Positions 52,089 to 60,852 of a stretch of 64,000 nt of DNA are shown here, in pieces; the first letter of the stretch is position 1, and every line of letters begins with the position of its first letter. The translations under genes and the position numbers were made by a program. The notes under the pieces were generated by a model, which worked only from the letters and a program-made list of their open reading frames with translations, was not told where the DNA came from and did no database searches. The stretch is from an uncultured Lentisphaerota bacterium (GTDB lineage Bacteria > Verrucomicrobiota > Kiritimatiellia > CAIQIC01): the NCBI GenBank assembly GCA_903889245.1, contig CAISWQ010000038.1, positions 1-64,000 on the forward strand, given 5' to 3'.

Positions 52089-54658
52089 AGCCAACTGTGA
52101 CACTCTTCACCGCGTTGCTGCTCGCACCGCTGGGGGCGCTGCACGCGGCCGAAATGCCGAAGCCCGCCGCTGCGATTTCGGTCGTCGAAGTCAAGGACCC
52201 GTCGGCCCTGACGTCTTTGGTCCGGTTCCAGCCCTATCGGCACGTCATCCCAGACCGGAGAGACCCCAAGACCGGAAATTCCGTCCGGCAGGTGAGCTTC
52301 CTGCCGGGCTACAACCGGGCGCAGTATTACCATTTCGAAGCCAGCAGCCCTGCCGGACGAAGCCTCGTCTACTCCCACCTGGGCAGCAGCAACCTGGCTT
52401 CAACCCTCACCTACCTCCGCTACGACCTCGACACAAGAGTCACCGTTCCCCTGACCACGACCGGCTATGCCAACAGTGGAATCGTCGCCGGGAACTACCT
52501 TTACTACGTCGAGCGCAAACAGATCGGCGGTCCCTATACGCTCCTGAACCGGGTGCATCTCGCCGACTGTGGCGTCGAACAACTCTACGACTCGGGCACC
52601 CAATGCCTGAACCTCCATGCCGTGAGCAAGGGCGGGACCTACCTCATCCTATCCCAGGTCAAGCAGAACGGCCCGCCGCCCGTGAAAGACATCTTCTTCT
52701 ACATTCCGAGCACGAAGACGCAGCTCACCCTCTTCACCGATGTGGTCGAGGACGTCAACCACGACATCCAGCACTTCTTCTTCTCTCCAACCGGCGAAAA
52801 CGTCTTCACCTATTATGATCGGAACAAGGGGATCAACTTCGGCGAACAAGTGGGCCTCAAAGAATTCCACCCCGCGACCAGGACTTTCAGGACCTGGACC
52901 ACGGAGAGGGTCGCAGGCATGTTCGGCTACATCCACCCGTTCTTCCTCGCCGACGGCTCGCTGGCCGCCGACGCCATCGTCGCGAACCAGGCCGCCGTGA
53001 CCGTCTTCAATCCCGGCACCGGCAGCGCGCTCAAGGCCGTTAGGACGATTCGACTGGCGCGGGACCAATGGCAGGTCCACTTCAACACCGGCGCGTCCGC
53101 GAGTGAAGTCGTGGGCGACGGCTACCTTGGCGACCCGAACAGCCCCCGCGAGAACAGCGAGTCCTTCGGCAGCCCCTTCGTCCAGTTGCTGACTCTGTCG
53201 GAAACATCAGCGACCGCTCGCAAGCTCGCCGGAGTCTACGGGCTCTATCGTGCGCAGGGAGCGCTCCTCTTCGAGCCTCAGGCGAGGCTCCTTGCGGACA
53301 AGAAGACCGTGAGCTGGCAAGACGGGACCGATTTCGAGTCCAACTCGAGCCGGATTCTCAACGTCTTCGTGCTCCACGCGAACTCCGAGAGTCTTACCGC
53401 CGCGGCACAGCAGGAAGGCACCTTGGATGCCGGAGTCGCAAGCGTGGACATCACGCCCACCGGGCCGGTGGTGTTGGCGGGCTCGCCGTATTTCCCGAAG
53501 TCGGCGTCGGTGAGCACTCGCTTGTATGTAAAGGCCTTGGTTCTCGCATCGGGACCGCAGCGGGTGGCGATTGTCGCCCTGGACACGTTGAAATACCCCG
53601 TGGAATGCGTGGTGCCGGCGCGGCGGCAGGTCGAGAAGATCACCGGCATCCCGGCAAGCAACGTCATCATCTGCTCGTCGCACACGCACAGCGGCCCGCT
53701 GTGGAGCTACTACCCGGACCAACTGGTCACGCCCATAGCCGAGGCCGTGGCGATGGCGGCGCGCGACCTCACGCCGTGCAGGCTCGGAACCGCCAGGGGC
53801 AAGGCCGAGGGCTTGGGGGAGTGCCGCAGGGTGATCAAAGACGGTCAAGCCTGGAACCGATGGCCGCTGCCTCCCTCCGAAAGAGACAAATATCCGGCGG
53901 AAGGCCCGGCCGATCCCGAGTTCGACGTATTGGCGGTGACGGGCAAAGACGGAAGATACAAGGCGATCGTGTATAACTTCGCCTGTCACGCCGCCAACAA
54001 CTGCGAGAAGAGCATTTCCGCGGATTATCCCGGCGATGTCCAAGAGCATGTGCAAAGGCGATTGGGCTATGCGGTGCCCGCGCTGTATCTCACGGGCGCG
54101 TGCGGCGACGTGAATCCCATCTACAGCGTGAGCAAGGAAGACTTCGGCGAGAGGCTCAGTGGGGAGATCATTCGATGCCTTGGACAACTCGAATTCATCG
54201 TCAAACCGTTTCTTGCCGTTGAAAGTCGGGAAATGCAAATGCCTGGACGAGAGAACCCGCAGCTAAGGGAGGCGGACATCGCGCTCAAGTGGCCTCAACG
54301 GGCTGAGGTATACAAGGAAGTGTTCCACCAAATGAAGGAGATCGAAAAGCCGAGTTATCCGTTCTTCTTCACCGGCATTCGCATTGGCGATGATTTCGCG
54401 ATCGCGACCAATCCCGTCGAACTGTTCTGCGAGATCGGGTTGAGCATCAAGAACCAATCGCCCTTCAGGCACACGATGGTCGCCGAGCAAACCAACGGCG
54501 CCCACGGTTACGTGCCCACGGCCAAAGCCTTCGCCGGTGGCAGCTATGAAACCTGGTTCGGAGAGCACTCCTATCTCACCACGCGAGCCGGTGAGATCAT
54601 CGAGAAGGAAACGCTCGACATCCTGAATTCTTTGAAACGCGCAAAACCCACGCCATGA
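52085..54658 (+). CDS. Fusion: N-terminal beta-propeller plus neutral-ceramidase-like domain
   Basis: An 857-residue exported protein. Residues about 30-430 resemble oligogalacturonate-lyase-type propellers (L-P-G-Y-N-R-A-Q-Y-Y-H-F, N-H-D-I-Q-H-F-F-F-S-P-T-G). From about residue 447 (L-D-A-G-V-A-S-V-D-I-T-P-T-G) the chain matches the start of neutral/alkaline ceramidase-like proteins, with S-S-H-T-H-S-G-P, F-A-C-H-A-A-N-N and G-A-C-G-D-V-N-P metal or nucleophile motifs. Such ceramidase-like proteins normally carry their own signal peptide, so this seems a gene fusion. In PVC bacteria these domains often have unknown substrates rather than ceramide. Confidence 0.7.
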   Translation: MKPTVTLFTALLLAPLGALHAAEMPKPAAAISVVEVKDPSALTSLVRFQPYRHVIPDRRDPKTGNSVRQVSFLPGYNRAQYYHFEASSPAGRSLVYSHLGSSNLASTLTYLRYDLDTRVTVPLTTTGYANSGIVAGNYLYYVERKQIGGPYTLLNRVHLADCGVEQLYDSGTQCLNLHAVSKGGTYLILSQVKQNGPPPVKDIFFYIPSTKTQLTLFTDVVEDVNHDIQHFFFSPTGENVFTYYDRNKGINFGEQVGLKEFHPATRTFRTWTTERVAGMFGYIHPFFLADGSLAADAIVANQAAVTVFNPGTGSALKAVRTIRLARDQWQVHFNTGASASEVVGDGYLGDPNSPRENSESFGSPFVQLLTLSETSATARKLAGVYGLYRAQGALLFEPQARLLADKKTVSWQDGTDFESNSSRILNVFVLHANSESLTAAAQQEGTLDAGVASVDITPTGPVVLAGSPYFPKSASVSTRLYVKALVLASGPQRVAIVALDTLKYPVECVVPARRQVEKITGIPASNVIICSSHTHSGPLWSYYPDQLVTPIAEAVAMAARDLTPCRLGTARGKAEGLGECRRVIKDGQAWNRWPLPPSERDKYPAEGPADPEFDVLAVTGKDGRYKAIVYNFACHAANNCEKSISADYPGDVQEHVQRRLGYAVPALYLTGACGDVNPIYSVSKEDFGERLSGEIIRCLGQLEFIVKPFLAVESREMQMPGRENPQLREADIALKWPQRAEVYKEVFHQMKEIEKPSYPFFFTGIRIGDDFAIATNPVELFCEIGLSIKNQSPFRHTMVAEQTNGAHGYVPTAKAFAGGSYETWFGEHSYLTTRAGEIIEKETLDILNSLKRAKPTP

Positions 54659-54819
54659 AACTCACCCTCACAGCACTCACCGCCCTGCTGCTGCCGCCGC
54701 TGGCCGCGCTGCACGCGGGAGGCGGCTTGCCGGGAGTTCCAATGTTTGGGAAACTCCGCGCCGGCTTGTTCCAGTCGATGGAAACCTGCGGTGCGTTGGC
54801 TTCCAATGAATGGAAGTGA
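54655..54819 (+). pseudogene. Orphan signal-peptide ORF (54 codons) running into repeat array 9
   Basis: An ATG overlapping the previous stop (ATGA at 54655) opens M-K-L-T-L-T-A-L-T-A-L-L-L, then P-P-L-A-A-L-H-A-G, a complete signal peptide nearly identical in DNA to those of neighbouring secreted enzymes. The frame then runs without a recognisable mature domain straight through array 9 to a stop at 54817. This looks like the 5' remnant of a gene whose body has been lost. A 30-residue secreted peptide cannot be excluded. Confidence 0.6.
54737..54815. repeat. TTCCA-N5-TGGAA array 9 (3 divergent copies)
   Basis: Copies at 54737-54752 (TTCCAATGTTTGGGAA, one extra G), 54769-54783 (TTCCAGTCGATGGAA) and 54801-54815 (TTCCAATGAATGGAA); spacing about 31-32 bp. 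The central five bases differ from all other arrays while the TTCCA and TGGAA halves and the period persist, revealing what is conserved. It ends 35 nt before the next start codon. Confidence 0.85.
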
Positions 54820-54850
54820 CGAATCAAATGAAACTGAAAGAACCAAACCG

Positions 54851-55993
54851 ATGAAGCCCACCCTCACACTCCTTGCCGCCCTGCTGCTTGCGCCGTTGGC
54901 CCCTCTCCACGCGGAAACGAATTCCTCACTCCAGCCGCCTCAGCACGTCGGCGCGCTAAAAGCCGAACACGCGCTGCCCCTTCGTGCCTTTACTGGCATC
55001 CCGAGTCTGACGGTCACTGCACGGGGGCGTCTGTGGGCCGTGTGGTACGCGGGGATCACGCCTGCGGAGGACATGAACAACTACGTGGTGGTGGCAACCA
55101 GCGCTGACCGCGGAAGCACGTGGAAGGAAGTGCTGGTGATTGACCCGGACGGCCGGGGACCTTTGAAGGCCTTTGATCCTCAAGCCTGGCTGGATCCGGC
55201 CGGCGTGCTCTGGATATTCTGGTCTCAACGGTCCATCCACGAGGAAAGCTGTGGGCTGTGGTGCGTCACCATCCCGGACGCTGACTCCGATCGTCCAGTC
55301 AGATCCGGGCCGCGCCGGCTCACCGATGGAATCATGATGAACGAGCCCGTTATTCTCGCCAGCGGCGAATGGGTCATGACTGTCTCGACCCACGGGACGG
55401 GAAACAGCGTCAAGAGCGTCGTGTCATCCGACCAAGGGCGGACGTGGAGCATTCGTGGAAGCGTGAACGTGCCGAAAGAAGTCCGGGTACCGGACGAACC
55501 GATGATGGTGGAGCGCAAAGACGGCTCTCTCTGGATGCTGGTACGCACCCGTTACGGCATCGGGCAGACGTTTTCCAAGGACCGGGCACAAACCTGGACT
55601 GCCCTCGTTCCTTCGGAGATCAGGCATCCCGCATCGCGATTCCACATCCGCAGACTGGCCTCCGGGAACCTCCTGCTGGTGAAGCACGGTCCCATCGCGG
55701 TGCGGACGGGGCGTTCCCAACTCATGGCGTTCGTATCCACGGACGACGGCTTCAACTGGTCGACCGGGCTGCTGCTCGATGAACGCGACGGCGTTTCCTA
55801 TCCCGACGGTGCGCAGGACAAGGACGGTCTGATCTGGATGGTCTACGACCACGACCGCAAAGGCGCCGGCGAAATCCTCCTGGCGAAGTTTCGGGAGGAA
55901 GACGTGGCTGCCGGCAAGGACGTGTCCGGTACGGTGAGCCTGAAGCAGGTCATCAGCAGGCTCAACAAATCCACCCGACCCGTCCAGCCCTGA
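54851..55993 (+). CDS. Secreted BNR-propeller (sialidase-like) protein
   Basis: A 380-residue exported protein, signal L-A-A-L-L-L-A-P-L-A-P-L-H-A. Asp-boxes S-A-D-R-G-S-T-W, S-S-D-Q-G-R-T-W and S-T-D-D-G-F-N-W. It is a paralog of the propeller at 48180 but lacks that protein's C-terminal extension. It is the first gene after array 9. The ATG at 54851 starts the signal peptide; longer in-frame readings come from the array. Confidence 0.75.
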   Translation: MKPTLTLLAALLLAPLAPLHAETNSSLQPPQHVGALKAEHALPLRAFTGIPSLTVTARGRLWAVWYAGITPAEDMNNYVVVATSADRGSTWKEVLVIDPDGRGPLKAFDPQAWLDPAGVLWIFWSQRSIHEESCGLWCVTIPDADSDRPVRSGPRRLTDGIMMNEPVILASGEWVMTVSTHGTGNSVKSVVSSDQGRTWSIRGSVNVPKEVRVPDEPMMVERKDGSLWMLVRTRYGIGQTFSKDRAQTWTALVPSEIRHPASRFHIRRLASGNLLLVKHGPIAVRTGRSQLMAFVSTDDGFNWSTGLLLDERDGVSYPDGAQDKDGLIWMVYDHDRKGAGEILLAKFREEDVAAGKDVSGTVSLKQVISRLNKSTRPVQP

Positions 55994-56024
55994 CGCGAAG
56001 GATTCTTGCCGCAAAGCATTCACT

Positions 56025-57077
56025 ATGAAATACGCCTTCACACTCCTCACCGTCTGCTTGTTGGCGCCGCTGTCAGGTGCCGAAGAAAAGTCCGCGGTCG
56101 CGCCGGCCAGCGACCAACGGCAGATCGAACGGATCGAGGCGGCGACGACGAAGCTCTCCCTCCGTGCGGCTCCCTCTACTCTGAAAATCACTCGGCTCCT
56201 CCATCGCGTGCCAGCCGAGCAACTGGCATGTGGACGTCGGATTCACGTGGAAGGCGAATCAATGCCCAAAGAGTATCAGGCCGAGAATTCATGGCTCATA
56301 CTGAGGGACCCAGACATTGGCGATACAGCGCCCCTGTATCGGTGTGACATCAATTCCGGCAAGGGATCGGCGATTTCGCGCCGAACTTCGCACCCTGACA
56401 TGACCTCGCACAAGATGATCGGGCACATCTATACCAAGCCGGGTCCCGGGCGCGTCGAGTTGCGTTTGGTGGTCCCCAAGGGCGCGCCACGAGAAGGATA
56501 CTTCGTAACCGACTTTACGAACTGTGAAGGCGACGCCTATCGCGAGGAAGAATTTCTCGGCTATGCCTATCGAACGATTCCCTACGACGTTGTGGCTTCC
56601 GTGACCCCTGCGACGATTGTGCCGGGCGGCACGGTGAAGATCTCGTGGACCACCAGGCATGTGCCCGAAGGCCAAAAGGGGCGAGTGAACAGATTTCCAG
56701 ATCGCATCCTCGGCATGGCTCTCAGCCCGGCGGCCATTTCTGGAGCCTTCATTGACGAAGAGGGCAAGATAACCGGCGAGCCGAAATCCGATCCCTTCGC
56801 CAAGCATGTGCCGCTGACCGGTTCGATCGGCTGGAAAAGCACGCACACACTGACGGGATATCACACCCAGCACCTTCCGCCCGGCAAGTATCAAATCCAG
56901 TTTGCCCTGTTCCCCGAGTGCTTCTACAGCCGCTCGAACCCCTGCGACTGGCAGTTGGATGACATCCTGTTCACTGCCAGCAATGTGTTTACCGTTGCGG
57001 ATCCGAGTCCTTCTTCCCCCTGCCAGCCAGATGCCAGTGTTGCACCGATTACTAACGGGCGGACGCAAGAACCATGA
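56025..57077 (+). CDS. Secreted protein of unknown function
   Basis: A 350-residue exported protein, signal L-L-T-V-C-L-L-A-P-L. No family recognised. Visible features: a segment around residues 35-160 with several Cys (A-C-G-R-R-I, Y-R-C-D-I-N, T-N-C-E-G-D) and a likely beta-sandwich of about 100 residues (V-P-G-G-T-V-K-I-S-W-T-T-R, L-P-P-G-K-Y-Q-I-Q-F-A-L-F) resembling an Ig-like or fibronectin-like domain. The C-terminal 25 residues are Ser/Pro-rich. Overlaps ATGA with the next gene. Confidence 0.5.
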   Translation: MKYAFTLLTVCLLAPLSGAEEKSAVAPASDQRQIERIEAATTKLSLRAAPSTLKITRLLHRVPAEQLACGRRIHVEGESMPKEYQAENSWLILRDPDIGDTAPLYRCDINSGKGSAISRRTSHPDMTSHKMIGHIYTKPGPGRVELRLVVPKGAPREGYFVTDFTNCEGDAYREEEFLGYAYRTIPYDVVASVTPATIVPGGTVKISWTTRHVPEGQKGRVNRFPDRILGMALSPAAISGAFIDEEGKITGEPKSDPFAKHVPLTGSIGWKSTHTLTGYHTQHLPPGKYQIQFALFPECFYSRSNPCDWQLDDILFTASNVFTVADPSPSSPCQPDASVAPITNGRTQEP

Positions 57078-59062
57078 AACACATCCTCCCCCTCTTCACC
57101 GCCCTGCTGCTCGTGCCGTTGGCTGCACTGACCGCCGCTGATCTGCCGCAGTTTACCGTGCCCGGCCATGAGGCGGATATAAAGACGCTGAACGAATTTC
57201 ACGCCTTGCATCACGACCGCGCTTTCACGCCTTGCCCGTTGTGGGATGGCTGGCTGCCGATGGCGACGCTTTGGGCTTCGGAGAAGAAGCGCGGACAGTA
57301 TCGCGCGGCGTTCTTAGACCGGCGGATCGACGCGGAGGGCTACGTTTCCATGCAACAGCACCGGGGCATGGCCCACAGTGAAGGATGGCCCTTTCCGGCG
57401 TGGCAGCAGAGCACGGGCGCGGGGTTTCATTTCTCGACCGGTGGCGAAGCATGGGCGATTCAGAACTTCGCACTCAAGCCGCTGGCGAACACGGACGGCT
57501 GGGAGATCCGTGGGGCGGAGGTGACGGGGATTGATCCAGTGGCGGGCCTTAAACTGAGGGCCACAGGGGATGTGGTCAGCCTGACCACGCCCGCCTTTCG
57601 TTGCGGCACGGTCGTCGCGCCCTTTGCCAGGCTGGAATGGGCGGCCCGCGGCTTACCGGCGGAATCGACACCGAAGCTCCTCTGGCTGCTCGAAGGCGAA
57701 GCCGAATGGAAATTCGAACGCCACGCCGGTTTCCCCCCGCTGCGCGATGCCGATGGCATGCGTTACGCCAATGTGCCGCTCTACCGGCAACCGGGCTACG
57801 CGGGCATGCTCCGGCGCTATCGCATCATTTTCGATCATGCGACCGGTGCGTCGATTGACTTGAAGTCCATCATCACCGCCATCGACACGAGGCATCCGAT
57901 CACCAACCCGCTCTTCGTGCGCGGCAGTACGGAATACTTCACCTGGACGCGCGACCTGGACTTCCTGCGGCGAAACATCGCCCGCATGAGAACGGCCTTG
58001 CGATTCGCCCTGGACGAGTTCTCCGTACGGGAACAGAAGCATGTGCGCGTGCCGTGGGTCGGCCACGATGGTCGCAGTGGCCTCGTCAGCGGTCTGGATG
58101 GCAAGAATACCCAACGTTTCGGCCATGGCGTGGGGAACAATTACTGGGATCTATTGCCGTTCGGCGCTCATGATGCCATCGCCACGATGTATCTCTTCGA
58201 TGCGTTGCAGCACTTTGCCCAACTGGAACGCGATATAGCGCGACACCCTGACTGGAACATCCCGGGCGACGGTCAGCGGTTCGACGCCGATGACCTTGCG
58301 CGACTCGCCACCGAGATGCGTGCCGACTTTCAAAGACGCTTTTGGAACACGGGCACCGGCCGTTTCGTTGGCTGGGTAGACATCGAAGGCTGCGCTTATG
58401 ATTACGGGTTCACCTTCGTGAATCTGGAAGCCGTCCATTACGGCCTCGCCTCGCCCGAACAAGCTCACAGTATCCTCGCTTGGCTCGACGGCACTCGCGC
58501 GGTTGCAGCCGACACCTCGCGTGGTGTGGACATCTACCGTTGGCGCTTTGCGCCGCGCGCCACTACCCGCCGCAACATCGAGACCTACGTCTGGCCGTGG
58601 TTCAAGCCCGAAAATATTGCGTGGGGCGATCAAGTGCAGGATGGCGGTGCCGTGCTCGGCTTCAGTTTCCATGACCTCATGGCCCGGCTGAAAACCAACG
58701 GGCCCGATGACGCTTGGAAGCGTCTGCGCGAAATCCTCGCGTGGTTTCGCGAGGTGCAAAGCGAGGGCGGCTACCGGGCGTACTACGCCAAGCCCGGTCG
58801 CGGCATTCTCCAAGGCGGCGGCCCGCCCGGCGGTCTCGGCATGGACCAGGAGTTTCTCGAAAGTGTCCTCGTGCCCCAAGTCATGCTCTGCGGTTTCCTT
58901 GGGTTCACCCCGGCAGCCGATGGTTTCACCACGCATCCACGGTTGCCGAAAAACTGGCCTGCACTGACGATCACTGGCATTTGTTTTCAAAATCAGGTCA
59001 TGGATATCACCGCGTATCCGGATGGACGCACAGAGGTAATCAGACAAAACGGAAAACCATGA
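57074..59062 (+). CDS. Secreted (alpha/alpha)6-barrel glycosidase-like protein
   Basis: A 662-residue exported protein, signal F-T-A-L-L-L-V-P-L-A-A-L-T-A. An N-terminal beta-sandwich (to about residue 280) precedes an (alpha/alpha)6 six-hairpin barrel: F-V-R-G-S-T-E-Y-F-T-W-T-R-D, N-N-Y-W-D-L-L-P-F-G and G-M-D-Q-E-F-L-E-S-V-L-V-P. A C-terminal beta segment ends V-M-D-I-T-A-Y-P-D-G-R. This layout occurs in GH78-, GH63- and GH65-like groups, but I cannot place it in one. Coupled by ATGA on both sides. Confidence 0.65.
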   Translation: MKHILPLFTALLLVPLAALTAADLPQFTVPGHEADIKTLNEFHALHHDRAFTPCPLWDGWLPMATLWASEKKRGQYRAAFLDRRIDAEGYVSMQQHRGMAHSEGWPFPAWQQSTGAGFHFSTGGEAWAIQNFALKPLANTDGWEIRGAEVTGIDPVAGLKLRATGDVVSLTTPAFRCGTVVAPFARLEWAARGLPAESTPKLLWLLEGEAEWKFERHAGFPPLRDADGMRYANVPLYRQPGYAGMLRRYRIIFDHATGASIDLKSIITAIDTRHPITNPLFVRGSTEYFTWTRDLDFLRRNIARMRTALRFALDEFSVREQKHVRVPWVGHDGRSGLVSGLDGKNTQRFGHGVGNNYWDLLPFGAHDAIATMYLFDALQHFAQLERDIARHPDWNIPGDGQRFDADDLARLATEMRADFQRRFWNTGTGRFVGWVDIEGCAYDYGFTFVNLEAVHYGLASPEQAHSILAWLDGTRAVAADTSRGVDIYRWRFAPRATTRRNIETYVWPWFKPENIAWGDQVQDGGAVLGFSFHDLMARLKTNGPDDAWKRLREILAWFREVQSEGGYRAYYAKPGRGILQGGGPPGGLGMDQEFLESVLVPQVMLCGFLGFTPAADGFTTHPRLPKNWPALTITGICFQNQVMDITAYPDGRTEVIRQNGKP

Positions 59063-60027
59063 GATTTGCCTCCACACTCCTCACCGCCCTGCTGCTGACG
59101 CCGTTGGCGGGATTGGTGGATTCGGGAACTCCTGAAACTACGGCTGAAACGTGGACGGTTTCGAACACGGTGATGCGGGTCACCGTATCGGCCCGCGATG
59201 CCGGGGCGGTGTGCAGTCTGGTGTATGACGGGCTGGAGTTCGTCAACGATCACGATCACGGACGACAATTGCAGGTGGCGTGGATCAACAACGATCTGGA
59301 CGAAGCCTATAACCCGACGGAAGCAGGCGCGGACAGCGATGGTGGGGGCCCGCGATCGAGTAGTCAGTTGCTGTCCGTCAACGTCGAAGGTGCCACGTTG
59401 CAGACGCAATGCCATCCGGCGTATTGGAGGAATCTTTCCGTGCCGGAGAGGCACCGCAAGAACACGGCCTTGGTCACGAAGGATCTGCTCACGAAAAGGC
59501 TGACGCTCGGCCATCGCGGCGATCCACACGTGCTGGTCTTTGACACCACGGTGGCTATCAGCAGCGACTTCACCGGGCCGCCGATCAGTTCAGTGCGCAT
59601 CGAGTCTCCTACGCTCTATTCAAATCCGAAACTCGCCTGGCATTGCCTGTTCGACCCGACGAGCGGGGAATTGAAGGACGTGTCGTCGCACGCCACGATG
59701 AAAAATCAGATGAACGAGGTTATCCGGCGGGTCACGCGCCATGACCTGATCCCGGTTCTCAGCACGCACGATCAACGCCAGGCGGTCGCTTTCTTCACGC
59801 CGCAGCGCGAGAATTTCTGGGCCTACTACACCCATGACGTGCCGAGTGATGATCCGACCAACGCATGCGGCAAGATCACCGCCTTCTTCAAACACCCCGT
59901 CGCCACCGGACAATCCTATTCGTATCGGACGTTCATCATCGTTGGCGACCTTGCCACCGTCAAAGCCAGCGCCCGACGACTACTCAACCGGCAAAGCGAG
60001 ACTCCAGCACCACATAGCAAACCATGA
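59059..60027 (+). CDS. Secreted protein of unknown function, probable beta-sandwich
   Basis: A 322-residue exported protein, signal L-L-T-A-L-L-L-T-P-L-A-G-L. The mature start V-S-N-T-V-M-R-V-T-V-S-A-R-D-A-G-A, then L-V-Y-D-G-L-E-F-V-N-D-H-D-H-G and A-Y-N-P-T-E-A-G look like a galactose-mutarotase-like or lyase-type beta-sandwich surface, but no family is certain. Coupled by ATGA to both neighbours. Confidence 0.5.
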   Translation: MRFASTLLTALLLTPLAGLVDSGTPETTAETWTVSNTVMRVTVSARDAGAVCSLVYDGLEFVNDHDHGRQLQVAWINNDLDEAYNPTEAGADSDGGGPRSSSQLLSVNVEGATLQTQCHPAYWRNLSVPERHRKNTALVTKDLLTKRLTLGHRGDPHVLVFDTTVAISSDFTGPPISSVRIESPTLYSNPKLAWHCLFDPTSGELKDVSSHATMKNQMNEVIRRVTRHDLIPVLSTHDQRQAVAFFTPQRENFWAYYTHDVPSDDPTNACGKITAFFKHPVATGQSYSYRTFIIVGDLATVKASARRLLNRQSETPAPHSKP

Positions 60028-60852
60028 AACACACTCTCGCATTCATCCTCACCGCCCTGCTGCTCGTTGGCGTTGGCAGCGCTGCGGAGATCGCCATCCG
60101 CACCGGAGCCACCCCAAGCGCCATGGAGACCCTCGCCGCCCGGGAATTGCGGCGGTACCTTTACCTGACCTCGGGGACCCTGCCGGTCCTGGAGAGTTCG
60201 GAGCGGGATCGGCTGACCATCCGCCTGGAGCTCGGCGCGGACCTCGGTCCCGAGGCCTTCACCCTCAGCGCCAGCCCGGATGGCGGGACGCAGCGCATCG
60301 TCGGCGGCGGCCCGCTCGGCCTGCTCTACGGCACCTACCGCTTCATCGAGCACCAGGGCGTGCGTTTCCTGCTGCACACCGACGTGATCCCCGACCAGCG
60401 CCACGCCGTCACCACCGTGAATGACCGCGGTGCCCCGCTGTTCGCCGTGCGCGGCGTTCTGCCCTTCCACGATTTCTCCTCGGGACCGGACTGGTGGACC
60501 CGGAACGATTACCTCACCATCGTCTCCCAATTGCCCAAGCTGGGGATGAACTTCATCGGCTTCCATGGCTACCCCAGCGAGCCGCTGGTCTGGATCGGAC
60601 TGCCGGGGGAAGCGACCGCCCAGGGACGGGTCACGGAGGCGAACGATACCGGCGGGCAGAATACCGCGCGCCACGCTGGCCGCCGGCGAAAAGAAGCCCG
60701 TGACGGTGAAAATTCCCGCCGAGGAACTCTCGCTGTGGAACCGCGAGATGAAAAAAGTGATCGAACCGGGCTGGTTCACCGTGATGATCGGTCGCAATGC
60801 CGAAGACATTGTTCTCAACGGACGCTTTGAGTTGAAAGAAAACCTCCCGTGA
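60024..60852 (+). pseudogene. Chimeric remnant: GH67N-like N-terminus joined out of frame to a GH3 C-terminus
   Basis: From the ATG at 60024, about 208 residues (signal L-T-A-L-L-L-V, A-R-E-L-R-R-Y-L-Y-L-T-S-G, L-L-Y-G-T-Y-R-F-I-E, L-G-M-N-F-I-G-F-H-G-Y-P) match the N-terminal alpha-glucuronidase-type (GH67N-like) region. Around 60648-60660 sense in this frame is lost. In the +1 frame, from about 60657 to the stop at 60852, T-L-A-A-G-E-K-K-P-V-T-V-K-I and V-I-E-P-G-W-F-T-V-M-I-G match the fibronectin-like C-terminal domain of GH3 beta-glycosidases. The original frame ends at 60830. Two genes appear to have been fused by a deletion, leaving neither functional. Confidence 0.65.

Noticed and set aside
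8274-54815. CRISPR-like appearance of the TTCCA-N5-TGGAA arrays
   Set aside because: Repeats are only 15-17 bp, spacers about 16 bp and similar to each other, arrays have 2-4 units beside start codons, and no cas genes are present.
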